14,023 nucleotides of DNA from Syntrophomonadaceae bacterium (lineage in GTDB: Bacteria > Bacillota > Dethiobacteria > DTU022): the NCBI GenBank assembly GCA_003564055.1, contig PWSG01000322.1, positions 1 through 14,023 on the forward strand, read 5' to 3'. Shown one piece after another: positions 1-6,918 of the stretch. A program made the translations under genes and the position numbers. The first letter of the stretch is position 1. Each line of letters begins with the position of its first letter. Below the pieces are notes generated by a model. It did no database searches and was not told where the DNA came from. It worked only from the letters and a program-made list of their open reading frames with translations.

Positions 1-201
1 GGCGGGCTTGTCGCCACCTATTTTACAGTAAAGCGGTTGGAAGCCTCTCGAATTCTGGCCCGGTGCCTGGAGCGGTCTGGTAACTTTAGTGTTGTTTGTT
101 ACAGCCAGCTTGTTAACGAAAGCTCCCGAAGAGAAAGCGGAAGATTTTTTAAGTTGCCTTTGTACCGAATTAAAGAAGAGAAAGGTTATTTAAATGGATG
201 A
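1..201 (+). CDS. 3' end of a gene cut by the window edge, possibly a CbiT-like methyltransferase
   Basis: Frame 1 is open from the first base to a TGA at 199-201 and gives 66 residues, starting GGLVATYFTVKRLEASRILA and ending EKGYLNG. It overlaps the larE start by 8 bases, as expected for neighbouring genes of one operon. I do not recognise it securely. The opening GG-hydrophobic stretch, then a helix, then a basic segment before the last strand, loosely recalls the C-terminus of class I methyltransferases such as CbiT (precorrin-8w decarboxylating methyltransferase). That is a weak resemblance and no catalytic motif lies in the visible part. It is certainly partial at its 5' end. Confidence 0.5.
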   Translation, partial: GGLVATYFTVKRLEASRILARCLERSGNFSVVCYSQLVNESSRRESGRFFKLPLYRIKEEKGYLNG

Positions 202-1051
202 TTTAAAAGCCCTTGAGCAGGCGGTTGATACTGGAAAGGCCCTGAACAAAGAGAAGCAACTGGAAAAATTGCTGCACAGTTTTGAAACAGCAACAGTTGC
301 ATTTTCAGGTGGTGTCGACAGCTCTTACCTGCTGGGCAAAGCGTTTCGAGTGCTGGGCAGCAAAAATGTTCAGGCCGTAACCCTGAAATCTGTTTTAAAT
401 CCAAATAAAGAGGTTGAAGAGGCAGCACTGTTTGCATTAAAACTCGGGGTCAGGCACCACGTTATTAATATAGATATTATTGCAGATCTGGATTTTACTG
501 CTAATACTTCTGAACGCTGTTATTATTGTAAAAGGAATTGTTTCAAAAAAATAGTGTCGGTCTCTGCAGCCGGGGGATTTAAGGTGGTGCTGGACGGCTC
601 TAATGCCGATGACTTAAGAGATCACAGGCCTGGTATGCGTGCAGCAAAGGAACTAAATATACAAAGTCCCCTGCTGGAGGTTCGCCTGGGCAAGCAGGAA
701 ATCAGGTATCTATCCGGGAAGGAAGGTTTTTCGACCTGGAACAAGCCTGCCGCTGCTTGCCTGGCGACAAGGATTCCTTATGGCGAGGAGATTACTTTAG
801 CCAAGCTAAAAAAAGCAGCCGACGCCGAAAAGTATTTGCGAAAGCTTGGTCTGAAAGACAATCTGCGGGTGCGCTGCCACGGCAACATTGCCCGTATTGA
901 AGTAAATGAAAGTGACCTGGATTTTATTATTACGCACCGGCAAGAAATCAACACCGCCCTGCAAAAAATCGGTTTTACCTATGTTGCTGTCGATTTACAT
1001 GGTTTTGAGTCTGGCAGTATGAACAGATCAAAAAACCCGCAGATTTTTTGA
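194..1051 (+). CDS. larE: LarE family ATP-dependent sacrificial sulfur transferase
   Basis: In the LarB/LarC/LarE pathway, LarE adenylates a pyridinium carboxylate and inserts sulfur, which helps build the nickel-pincer (NPN) cofactor of lactate racemase and related enzymes. The 285-residue protein has the N-type PP-loop SGGVDSS (38-44), an adenylation-domain GSNADD (135-140) and the family segment KPAAACLATR (184-193). Cys189 aligns with the sulfur-donor cysteine of Lactobacillus LarE. Cys109 and Cys112 form a CxxC, so three cysteines are available, as in the [4Fe-4S] LarE type. That type uses the cluster to carry sulfur and does not sacrifice its cysteine. AAAGG at 181-185 is 8 bases from the ATG and supports the start. 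larB, larC and a racemase are not visible, so the client enzyme is unknown. PP-loop relatives such as QueC, TtuA and NAD synthetase fit less well. Confidence 0.9.
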   Translation: MDDLKALEQAVDTGKALNKEKQLEKLLHSFETATVAFSGGVDSSYLLGKAFRVLGSKNVQAVTLKSVLNPNKEVEEAALFALKLGVRHHVINIDIIADLDFTANTSERCYYCKRNCFKKIVSVSAAGGFKVVLDGSNADDLRDHRPGMRAAKELNIQSPLLEVRLGKQEIRYLSGKEGFSTWNKPAAACLATRIPYGEEITLAKLKKAADAEKYLRKLGLKDNLRVRCHGNIARIEVNESDLDFIITHRQEINTALQKIGFTYVAVDLHGFESGSMNRSKNPQIF

Positions 1052-1062
1052 AACCTGCGGGT
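1030..1062 (-). terminator. Intrinsic terminator of the acidic lipoprotein gene
   Basis: ACCCGCAG (1035-1042) pairs with CTGCGGGT (1055-1062). Inside it, TTT/AAA pairs around a small loop. Read on the minus strand, the stem is followed directly by a run of T (1030-1035), the classical rho-independent form. On the plus strand no T run follows, so it serves the minus-strand gene. The stem lies across the last codons and stop of larE. Confidence 0.8.
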
Positions 1063-1087
1063 CAGCGCTCGTTATTAGTAATTACTA

Positions 1088-1423
1088 TTAATCATCATTC
1101 CACCATTCTTCTTCACTGCCTTCTCCTTCATCTTCCCACCAGCCGTCTCCTTCACCTTCGATGACTTCACCGTTTATCTTCATTTCAACGGTATGGGTAA
1201 AACCTGAATTAGAAGAAGGCGCCTGGTCAGTTTTGCTGCTATTATCGTTATCATTATCATTTTTATCTAACTCTTCGTCTGTTTCGTTTTCATCTTCTAT
1301 TTCTTCCTGCACTTCTTCTTCATCGATATCTTCTTCCCGGGCGGCGGGTTCTGTACAGCTAACCAGTGTAACAGCTAACAGGGCGACTATTAATATCAAG
1401 CTGATCTTTATTAAGTTGGTCAT
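1088..1423 (-). CDS. Small acidic Trp-rich lipoprotein, function unknown
   Basis: The predicted protein has 111 residues. It starts with a lipoprotein signal peptide: Lys6, a hydrophobic core, then lipobox LVSC with the lipidated cysteine at 23. The mature chain should sit on the outer face of the membrane. It is very acidic: an Asp/Glu-rich tract runs from about 28 to 64 and includes DNDNDN. A short neutral segment with a THTVEMKINGEVIEG strand pattern comes next, and the end is acidic with two WW pairs. The start at 1423 is preferred over an in-frame ATG ten codons upstream because AGGAAAGAGGTGA lies just before it. It has its own promoter and terminator, so it is monocistronic. I recognise no family. 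The acidic part resembles a spacer or cation-binding tail. Confidence 0.75.
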   Translation of the reverse strand: MTNLIKISLILIVALLAVTLVSCTEPAAREEDIDEEEVQEEIEDENETDEELDKNDNDNDNSSKTDQAPSSNSGFTHTVEMKINGEVIEGEGDGWWEDEGEGSEEEWWNDD

Positions 1424-1503
1424 TAAAGTCACCTCTTTCCTGGGTTTAAACACTTAATCAATCTGGGTTGTTTATGGCGCTTTTGGCCCTTTTATTAAGT
1501 GTA

Positions 1504-1532
1504 ATTATATCATACCTGCAGCCTGAAGTTAA
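1504..1532 (-). promoter_or_regulatory. Sigma-A-type promoter for the acidic lipoprotein gene
   Basis: On the minus strand, TTAACT (1527-1532) and a perfect TATAAT (1504-1509) are separated by exactly 17 bases. The leader to the ATG at 1423 is about 75 bases. The site lies between the lipoprotein gene and the divergent MBL-fold gene. I found no equally good plus-strand promoter for the latter. Confidence 0.65.
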
Positions 1533-1652
1533 TAAATAGCAAACCGGTTAACGGTAAATAAAGCAGTAAAAATGTTTTTAAGGAATGTCGGGAAAAAGGA
1601 TTTTTCTTTAAAAAAAAGAATGATAACAGATATCAAAGAAAGGTGTGATTTA

Positions 1653-2636
1653 ATGGCTAAAACTGTAATCGAAGAAATTCGCAGCGATTTGTACCGTGCG
1701 GAAATTCCCCTGCCCCGCAATCCCCTGAAAGCAACCAATTCCTATATTATAAAAGGCAAGCCCCGCAACCTGGTTATTGACACGGGTATGAATCGTGAAG
1801 AATGCAAGGCGGCAATGCTGGATGCATTTTCCGAGCTGGATGTGAAAATGCAGGATACAGATTATTTTGTAACTCACGTCCATGCGGATCATGTCGGTCT
1901 TGTTGATGAGCTTTCTTCAGAAGATGCAAAAATCTATTTTAATCAACCAGATGCTGATGTATTGAACTATAAAAACCTCTGGCAGCTTGTCTGTACTCTG
2001 ACCGCCCGGCATGGTTTTCCTTCCGAGTTGGTTGATATGGCCGTTGATTCTCATCCCGGCAAGCACTACAGCCCTAAAGGTGAGGTAGAATTTAGTATGG
2101 TAAATGACGGAGACATACTAAATTATGGCAGCTTTGAGCTGCGCTGCGTTGTAACTCCCGGCCATACAAGCGGGCATACCTGTCTCTATGAACCGCACCT
2201 AAAATACTTATTTTCCGGCGATCATATTTTGGGCGATATCACTCCCAATATTTCGACCTGGATTGCTGAAAGTAATCCTCTATGGGAATATTTTAAAAGC
2301 CTGGATAAGGTCTATGCCATGCCTGTAGATCTTGTTTTACCCGGGCACCGCAGCTTGATTTACGACTGCCGTTCCAGGATAGAAGAGCTAAAAAAACACC
2401 ACCGTATGCGCCTTGAAGAAGTCATGGAGATTTTAAGTGAAAACGGGCCGAAAAATTCTTATGAGGTAGCTTCTAAAATGACATGGGACCTGTTAGCAGC
2501 CGGGTGGGAGGAATTTCCCCTGATGCAGAAGTGGTTCGCGACAGGAGAAGCACTTGCTCATATTCGCTATCTTGAAGTAGAAGGCAGAGTTAAGAGAGGG
2601 GGCGATGAGCATAAGCAGGTATATTTTGTCAATTGA
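1653..2636 (+). CDS. MBL-fold metallo-hydrolase with C-terminal helical domain
   Basis: This 327-residue protein is a metallo-beta-lactamase-fold hydrolase of the glyoxalase II/LACTB2-like group and probably binds two metal ions in the cytoplasm. The metal-binding set is complete: HVHADH (75-80), His171 in the PGHTSGH segment, Asp190 in SGDH and His232 in LPGHR. After about residue 240 comes a basic helical region, RIEELKKHHRMRLEEV, and a winged-helix-like end, common in bacterial members of this group. The start at 1653 is chosen because AAAGGTG (1638-1644) precedes it. A longer reading from 1572 adds 27 residues in A-rich DNA without a good ribosome-binding site. Its stop lies 32 bases inside glpK, so the two are probably co-translated. 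The substrate cannot be told. Hydrolysis of a thioester or phosphoester is a family-level expectation only. Confidence 0.85.
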   Translation: MAKTVIEEIRSDLYRAEIPLPRNPLKATNSYIIKGKPRNLVIDTGMNREECKAAMLDAFSELDVKMQDTDYFVTHVHADHVGLVDELSSEDAKIYFNQPDADVLNYKNLWQLVCTLTARHGFPSELVDMAVDSHPGKHYSPKGEVEFSMVNDGDILNYGSFELRCVVTPGHTSGHTCLYEPHLKYLFSGDHILGDITPNISTWIAESNPLWEYFKSLDKVYAMPVDLVLPGHRSLIYDCRSRIEELKKHHRMRLEEVMEILSENGPKNSYEVASKMTWDLLAAGWEEFPLMQKWFATGEALAHIRYLEVEGRVKRGGDEHKQVYFVN

Positions 2637-4113
2637 CCAGGGAACAACCGGTACAACAGCTATCCTTTGGGATAGGGAAGGGTTGTCTAAAGCAAGGGCT
2701 AACCGGGAGCACAGGCAGTATTACCCGCAGCCCGGCTGGGTAGAACATGAACCGGAAGAGATATGGGAAAATGTCTTACAAGTTATCTCGGATGTTCTTA
2801 AAGAAGCGGGAGCCAAAGCTTCTGAAATAGTATCGATTGGGATCACCAACCAGCGAGAAACCCTGGTATTTTGGGATCGCAGCAGTGGAAAGCCTATTAC
2901 CAGGGCTATTGTCTGGCAGTGCCGCCGCACATCTGAAATGTGCAGCAGGCTTAAAAGTGAAGGCCGCGAGGAAGAAGTGCGGCGCAAAACAGGCCTCCTT
3001 TTGGATCCATATTTTTCAGGAACAAAGCTGCGCTGGGCCCTGGAGAACATACCTGCAGTAAGCAGGGCGGCTAAAGATAAAACCCTGGCCTGCGGTACGG
3101 TGGACAGCTTTCTTCTATTCCGTTTAACAGGCGGCAGGGTATTTGCCACCGATTATTCGAATGCCTCAAGGACTTTGCTTTACAATATCCATGAACTGGA
3201 ATGGGATGAAGACCTGCTGGACCTTTTTAAAGGTCCGGTTGATATACTGCCGGAGGTGATGCCCAGCAGCTGTATTTTTGGGCATACGGAGGAGAGTGTT
3301 TTTTTCGACAGCCGGATTCCCGTGGGGGGTATTGCCGGTGACCAGCAGTCCGCCCTGTTTGGACAGGCCTGCTACAGCCCCGGGATGACGAAGAATACCT
3401 ACGGGACAGGATCGTTTTTACTAATGAACACCGGTGAAAAAGCGGTTGCCTCGAAAAAGGGTCTTCTAACCACTATTGCCTGGGGAATAAATGATAAGGT
3501 TGAGTATGCCCTGGAAGGAAGCATATTCATTACCGGGGCAGCTGTTCAGTGGCTGCGCGACGGCCTCGGGGTGATAGAAAAATCATCTGACCTGGAAGCC
3601 CTGGCCGCTCAGGTTGAAAGCAATGAGGGTGTTTATCTTGTTCCCGCTTTTGCGGGCCTGGGAGCTCCGTACTGGGATCCTTATGCCCGCGGCTTGCTGG
3701 TTGGAATTACAGGGGGAACCTCAAAAGCGCATCTGGCCAGGGCCGTAATGGAAGCGATGGCTTACCAGACCAGGGATGTGCTTGAAGTGATGCACAGCGA
3801 AGCGGAACTGCCCTTAAAAGAGCTGCGGGTCGATGGCGGGGCAAGCGTTATGGACTTATTGCTGCAGTTCCAGGCCGATATAACGGGAACTGTAGTCCGT
3901 CGTTCGGCTACGTTTGATACGACTGCTCTCGGGGCTGCTTACCTGGCCGGACTGGCTGCAGGTTTCTGGGGCAGTATCGAAGATTTGTCTGACAGGTGGA
4001 AGCAGAGCGCTGCGTTTGAACCGCGCATGGATGAGTCTAAGCGAAAAGTTCTTTATAACGGATGGCTCAGGGCAGTTAAACGCTCGCTTGGCTGGGTCCA
4101 AAGCGAGACATAA
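2605..4113 (+). CDS. glpK: Glycerol kinase
   Basis: GlpK phosphorylates glycerol with ATP to sn-glycerol 3-phosphate. The 502-residue length is normal for this FGGY-family kinase. Visible motifs are the N-terminal phosphate loop DQGTTG (11-16), the glycerol-contacting NQRE (82-85) and DPYF (134-137), catalytic-base Asp246 in AGDQQ, the GTGSF loop (267-271), GLGAPYWDP (351-359) and the nucleotide-binding DGGAS (410-414). The start overlaps the MBL-fold gene by 32 bases, with GAGAGGGGG just upstream. The histidine that HPr phosphorylates in enterococcal GlpK is a valine here (Val232 in ESVFFDS), so that PTS control is probably absent. No glpF, glpD or glpP is in view. The 3' end faces the convergent tRNA genes, 3 bases away. 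Confidence 0.96.
   Translation: MSISRYILSIDQGTTGTTAILWDREGLSKARANREHRQYYPQPGWVEHEPEEIWENVLQVISDVLKEAGAKASEIVSIGITNQRETLVFWDRSSGKPITRAIVWQCRRTSEMCSRLKSEGREEEVRRKTGLLLDPYFSGTKLRWALENIPAVSRAAKDKTLACGTVDSFLLFRLTGGRVFATDYSNASRTLLYNIHELEWDEDLLDLFKGPVDILPEVMPSSCIFGHTEESVFFDSRIPVGGIAGDQQSALFGQACYSPGMTKNTYGTGSFLLMNTGEKAVASKKGLLTTIAWGINDKVEYALEGSIFITGAAVQWLRDGLGVIEKSSDLEALAAQVESNEGVYLVPAFAGLGAPYWDPYARGLLVGITGGTSKAHLARAVMEAMAYQTRDVLEVMHSEAELPLKELRVDGGASVMDLLLQFQADITGTVVRRSATFDTTALGAAYLAGLAAGFWGSIEDLSDRWKQSAAFEPRMDESKRKVLYNGWLRAVKRSLGWVQSET
4083..4107 (-). terminator. Possible terminator of the tRNA operon, inside the glpK 3' end
   Basis: CTCGCTTGG and CCAAAGCGAG form a stem of about nine pairs with one bulged A and a six-base loop. 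On the minus strand it lies about 10 bases past the CCA end of tRNA-Gln and is followed by CGTTTAA, a weak U tract. It overlaps the last codons of glpK. A run of five T directly after the tRNA CCA could also assist release. Confidence 0.4.
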
Positions 4114-4116
4114 AAA

Positions 4117-4191
4117 TGGCTGGGGCGGTAGGATTCGAACCTACGCATGCGGATTCCAAAGACCCGTGCCTTACCGCTTGGCTACGCCCCA
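4117..4191 (-). tRNA. tRNA-Gln (anticodon TTG)
   Basis: On the minus strand the 5' acceptor TGGGGCG pairs with CGCCCCA, followed by discriminator G and an encoded CCA. The anticodon arm CGGGT-CTTTGGA-ATCCG gives anticodon TTG (glutamine). The T arm carries GGTTCGAATCC, and the D arm has AGCCAAGCGGTAAGGC. It is the second tRNA of a His-Gln pair, 36 bases after tRNA-His. Confidence 0.95.
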
Positions 4192-4227
4192 GCAACTTGA
4201 AACTTATTAAGTAGTTTATCTTAATGA

Positions 4228-4305
4228 TGGGGTGAGTGATGGGATTCGAACCCACGGCCTCCAGGGCCACAACCTGGCGCTCTAACCTGCTGAGCTACAC
4301 CCACC
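4228..4305 (-). tRNA. tRNA-His (anticodon GTG)
   Basis: The acceptor GTGGGTG pairs with CACTCAC, including one G-T pair. It is preceded by an encoded G at -1 (4305) and followed by discriminator C and CCA, the special features of bacterial tRNA-His. The anticodon arm CCAGG-TTGTGGC-CCTGG gives GTG. The D arm AGCTCAGCAGGTTAGAGC and T arm GGTTCGAATCC are normal. It is the first gene of the two-tRNA unit. Confidence 0.96.
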
Positions 4306-4330
4306 ATGTCATATTGACATTGCGCTGTTA

Positions 4331-4359
4331 ATTTTAGCATGAGCAATTTAAAAAGTCAA
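4331..4359 (-). promoter_or_regulatory. Promoter of the tRNA-His/tRNA-Gln unit
   Basis: On the minus strand TTGACT (4354-4359) and TAAAAT (4331-4336) are spaced by 17 bases, a strong sigma-A match. Transcription would begin near 4324, about 19 bases before the mature 5' end of tRNA-His. Confidence 0.8.
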
Positions 4360-4437
4360 CGCTGCATTGCTTAAAAAGTTTTGCAGCTTCGGCAATTAAA
4401 GGGTCTTTGTGTAAAATTGCTTGCTCATAATTATTTT

Positions 4438-4468
4438 TTGCATTAGTCAAAGCTAAATGCAATTTTTT
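4438..4468 (+). terminator. Terminator-like hairpin ahead of the LiaF-like gene
   Basis: TTGCATTAG (4438-4446) pairs with CTAAATGCAA (4453-4462) with one bulge and a six-base loop, followed by six T. The stem is AT-rich and so only moderately stable. It could end plus-strand transcripts running through from glpK across the antisense tRNAs, or act as an attenuator in the leader of the next gene. The sequence does not decide between these. Confidence 0.45.
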
Positions 4469-4507
4469 ATCAAATCATAACACTACAGGGAAGAGAGGAT
4501 GTTAAAA

Positions 4508-5263
4508 ATGCGTTTTATAAGCGGCAGGTTGATTATTGGGTTAGCGGTTCTGATTGTAGGTGTAATTTTACTTCTAAATAACCTGGGAGTAGGTATTGAG
4601 ATCGAAGTAAGAGAGATAATAAGGCTTTGGCCTGTAATTCCTCTTATTCTCGGTCTAAACTGGCTGTTTTTATCATTTGGATCAACTGAAGGTTCTGCGG
4701 GTAAAAAAGTGTTTTTCTCGTGGGGACAGTTTTTTACAGCGCTTGTTGCCATAGCGATCGGCGTAATATTTCTTGGCCGCAACCTGGGGCTGTTTGAAGT
4801 TGACACCTCTTTGTTTTTTAACCTGCTCTGGCCGGCAATTTTGATTTTGATTGGCATAAGTCTGCTGCGCGGGAAGACTCATGGCAGCGGAAAAGGCGGA
4901 CGGTTTACTTTTATGGGCGGTGCCGAAGTAGGCGGCAAAGAGCCCTGGAATTTAGAAGACGGCAGTTATTTTGCATTTATGGGTGGAATAGAAATGGACT
5001 TGATGAATGCAGACGTGCCCGAGGGCGAAACAGTTCTTGACCTTACTGCGATCATGGGTGGTATAGAGGTGAAAATCCCGAAAGAGCTGGCTGTTATATA
5101 TGAAGGTTCAGCTGTCCTGGGCGGGGTGACCTTTAAAGATCAGGAAGATGGAGGAATCATTGCCGGACGTAAGATTGAGCATAATATTGATGAGGCAAGC
5201 AGCCGCAGGGTAAGGATCCAGGCCAGGGCCATTATGGGCGGGATAGAGATAAAAGAAGCTTAA
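4508..5263 (+). CDS. LiaF-like four-helix membrane protein with MGG-repeat C-terminal domain
   Basis: The 251-residue protein has four likely membrane helices (about 7-25, 40-58, 76-94 and 103-120), arranged as two similar helix pairs. Each pair has a GV(I)xLLxxNLG-type turn and a WP-containing second helix. The cytosolic C-terminal part carries five repeats of an MGG-type motif (FMGGAEV, FMGGIEM, IMGGIEV, VLGGVTF, IMGGIEI, around 136, 158, 183, 204 and 243), one per beta-helix turn. This matches the LiaF/DUF2154 group. LiaF itself restrains the LiaRS two-component system during cell-wall stress. No liaR or liaS is next to it, so that role cannot be assumed. The start at 4508 is chosen because GAGAGG lies 9 bases upstream. 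An ATG at 4499 directly abuts that site. Confidence 0.8.
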   Translation: MRFISGRLIIGLAVLIVGVILLLNNLGVGIEIEVREIIRLWPVIPLILGLNWLFLSFGSTEGSAGKKVFFSWGQFFTALVAIAIGVIFLGRNLGLFEVDTSLFFNLLWPAILILIGISLLRGKTHGSGKGGRFTFMGGAEVGGKEPWNLEDGSYFAFMGGIEMDLMNADVPEGETVLDLTAIMGGIEVKIPKELAVIYEGSAVLGGVTFKDQEDGGIIAGRKIEHNIDEASSRRVRIQARAIMGGIEIKEA

Positions 5264-5364
5264 AGGCTATTACTACAGCGAAAGGCATAAGAGTAAGCGG
5301 CACTATGGGGATGGTCAGCCGGTGGATAGGCTTAGCAGTTATTCTAATTTATTATTTCAGGTTT

Positions 5365-6918
5365 TTAAGGAGCCGGCTCAGCGACTCCGGCAACCCGGTT
5401 TTTAAGGGCAGCAAATACCTTTGCTTTTGGCAGGTCAGGCTTTAATTTGTGGATCTGTGCGAGGCAAACTGAGGCGCCGTAATCCATACCCTGGCATCCG
5501 GCCAGGAGCAGCACATCGCCGCTTTTTGTTTCGGAAAGACCCCGGGCGATTGCATCCGGAAGCTGCTCATAAATTTCTGTCCTGATTGCTGCTTTACGCA
5601 TTACCTGTTCGAATACCTGCCTTTCTTCTGCGGTAACAAGATCTTTTTCGCCGACATGTCCGCTGCTGGTGGTAGCTATAACTTTGTTCAGTCCCAGTTT
5701 TGGAGCCCAGTATGCCAGCGCTTCGGCGTTTTCGCGGTTAACGGTCACACCGCGGCTGCCTCTGATGGCATAAACCAGGGTTAGGTTCTTATAGTCCATC
5801 ATCTGCAGGGTTTCTAATGTAACATGGATATTACCGCTGTTTGCGAAGTGATCGTCAATAACCTTGTAGTCATCTTCAAAAATCAACTCGAAACGCCGCT
5901 CTACACCGCGGAAATCATGGAGGGCTTTTTTTATTGAATCTGCAGGAATTTCCTGGAGCAGGGCGGTCATTATTGCGGCCATGGCATTGTAGACACTGTG
6001 CAAACCGAGGACAGAAAGCTCAATCGGAAAAGAGTCGGGTTGACTGGCAAGCTGTTTAAATGCTTCTTTACTCTGCAGTTCAACTGTAAAACTGGCCCTT
6101 CCGGTACTCAGATCTAAATCCCGGACAAGGCAGTCGGCAGCTTTGTTTTTAAGGCCGTAAGTGAAAATCATGGCTTTGGTTTCATTTACCAGAGGCGCTG
6201 TTTGGGGGCAATCAAGGTTAAGTACAGCCCATTGATCTTCTCTTGCGTCACGGACCAGTGAGGCCTTGGCTGCGAAATACTGTTCATAAGAACCATGCAG
6301 GTCTATATGTTCGCGGCTGATATTATTAACAACCACGGTATTAAAGTCTACACTGCCGACTCTTTTAAGTTCAAGTCCCGATGATGATACTTCCATTACG
6401 GTATGGCTGACATTTTGCTTGACCATCTGATCAAAGTAGCGGTGAAGGTCTAATGATTCCGGGGTAGTTAAATCGGCAGGCTGGATTATGCTACCCATCT
6501 TAACAATTACCGTACCAATTAAACCTGTATTAAGACCGTATTTTTCAAGAATTGAATTGATCATGTAGGTAGTGGTTGTTTTGCCATTGGTAGCGGTTAC
6601 ACCAATTAGATTTAGTTTTTTTGAAGGATGATCGTAAAAATAGTCGGCCAGGGCCGCTAAAGCCCTGCGGCTGTCTTCAACACGATACTGGGGGACATTA
6701 ATCTCTTCCTGAAAGTCTTCAACTACAGCAGCTACAGCCCCTTTTTTAACAGCCTCTTCAAGGTACCTGTGCCCGTCTGTCTTGTATCCTTTTATACAGA
6801 CGAAAAGAGATCCTTCTGATACCAGTCCGGAATGATAAGCGATGCTATTAACCGGTTTAATTGAACCCTGGCGCACTTCAGTTACTTCTATGGCCTGAAG
6901 CAATTTAATCTGGTCCAA
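5365..6918 (-). CDS. MurE-fold amide ligase paralogue (Mur ligase family), substrate unknown
   Basis: The 517-residue protein has all three Mur ligase domains. The N-terminal MurE-like nucleotide-sugar-binding domain includes SEGSLFVCIKGYKTDGH (34-50). The central ATPase has ATNGKTTT (109-116), TTPES (151-155), the NISREHIDLHGS segment (199-210) and a candidate carbamylated Lys218. The C-terminal domain begins at GVERRFELI (338-346). Several hallmarks of true MurE are altered. DSR of the uridine site reads HSG (29-31), SSHAL reads SSSGL, DYAHTP reads DDHFANSG (355-362), and AGKGHE reads AGCQGMDYG. No DNPR diaminopimelate-recognition motif is present. It therefore probably ligates an amino acid or amine to an acyl phosphate made from some carboxylate, but not as the standard peptidoglycan step. 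Translation starts at TTG 6918. AGGAGG lies 12 bases upstream, with GGCGG nearer. It faces the LiaF-like gene. Confidence 0.85.
   Translation of the reverse strand: MDQIKLLQAIEVTEVRQGSIKPVNSIAYHSGLVSEGSLFVCIKGYKTDGHRYLEEAVKKGAVAAVVEDFQEEINVPQYRVEDSRRALAALADYFYDHPSKKLNLIGVTATNGKTTTTYMINSILEKYGLNTGLIGTVIVKMGSIIQPADLTTPESLDLHRYFDQMVKQNVSHTVMEVSSSGLELKRVGSVDFNTVVVNNISREHIDLHGSYEQYFAAKASLVRDAREDQWAVLNLDCPQTAPLVNETKAMIFTYGLKNKAADCLVRDLDLSTGRASFTVELQSKEAFKQLASQPDSFPIELSVLGLHSVYNAMAAIMTALLQEIPADSIKKALHDFRGVERRFELIFEDDYKVIDDHFANSGNIHVTLETLQMMDYKNLTLVYAIRGSRGVTVNRENAEALAYWAPKLGLNKVIATTSSGHVGEKDLVTAEERQVFEQVMRKAAIRTEIYEQLPDAIARGLSETKSGDVLLLAGCQGMDYGASVCLAQIHKLKPDLPKAKVFAALKNRVAGVAEPAP

Noticed and set aside
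194..1051. QueC/ExsB or tRNA-thiolation PP-loop enzyme
   Set aside because: The KPAAACLATR segment, the overall length and the cysteine placement fit LarE better.
1161..1457. Ser-rich 98-codon frame opposite the acidic lipoprotein
   Set aside because: It is the mirror of the Asp/Glu-rich codons, with no ribosome-binding site. The minus-strand gene has a signal peptide, promoter and terminator.
3914..4270. Frames running through the two tRNA genes on both strands
   Set aside because: The tRNA structures are complete, and the overlapping frames have no family features.
4361..4387. GCTGCA/TGCAGC inverted repeat upstream of the tRNA promoter
   Set aside because: Six-base arms around a 15-base loop with no T tract; too weak to call.
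5305..5445. A 46-codon plus-strand frame (MGMVSRWIGLAVILIYYF...) after the LiaF-like gene
   Set aside because: It has no ribosome-binding site and overlaps the end of the MurE-like gene on the opposite strand; the hydrophobic start is short and could be chance.
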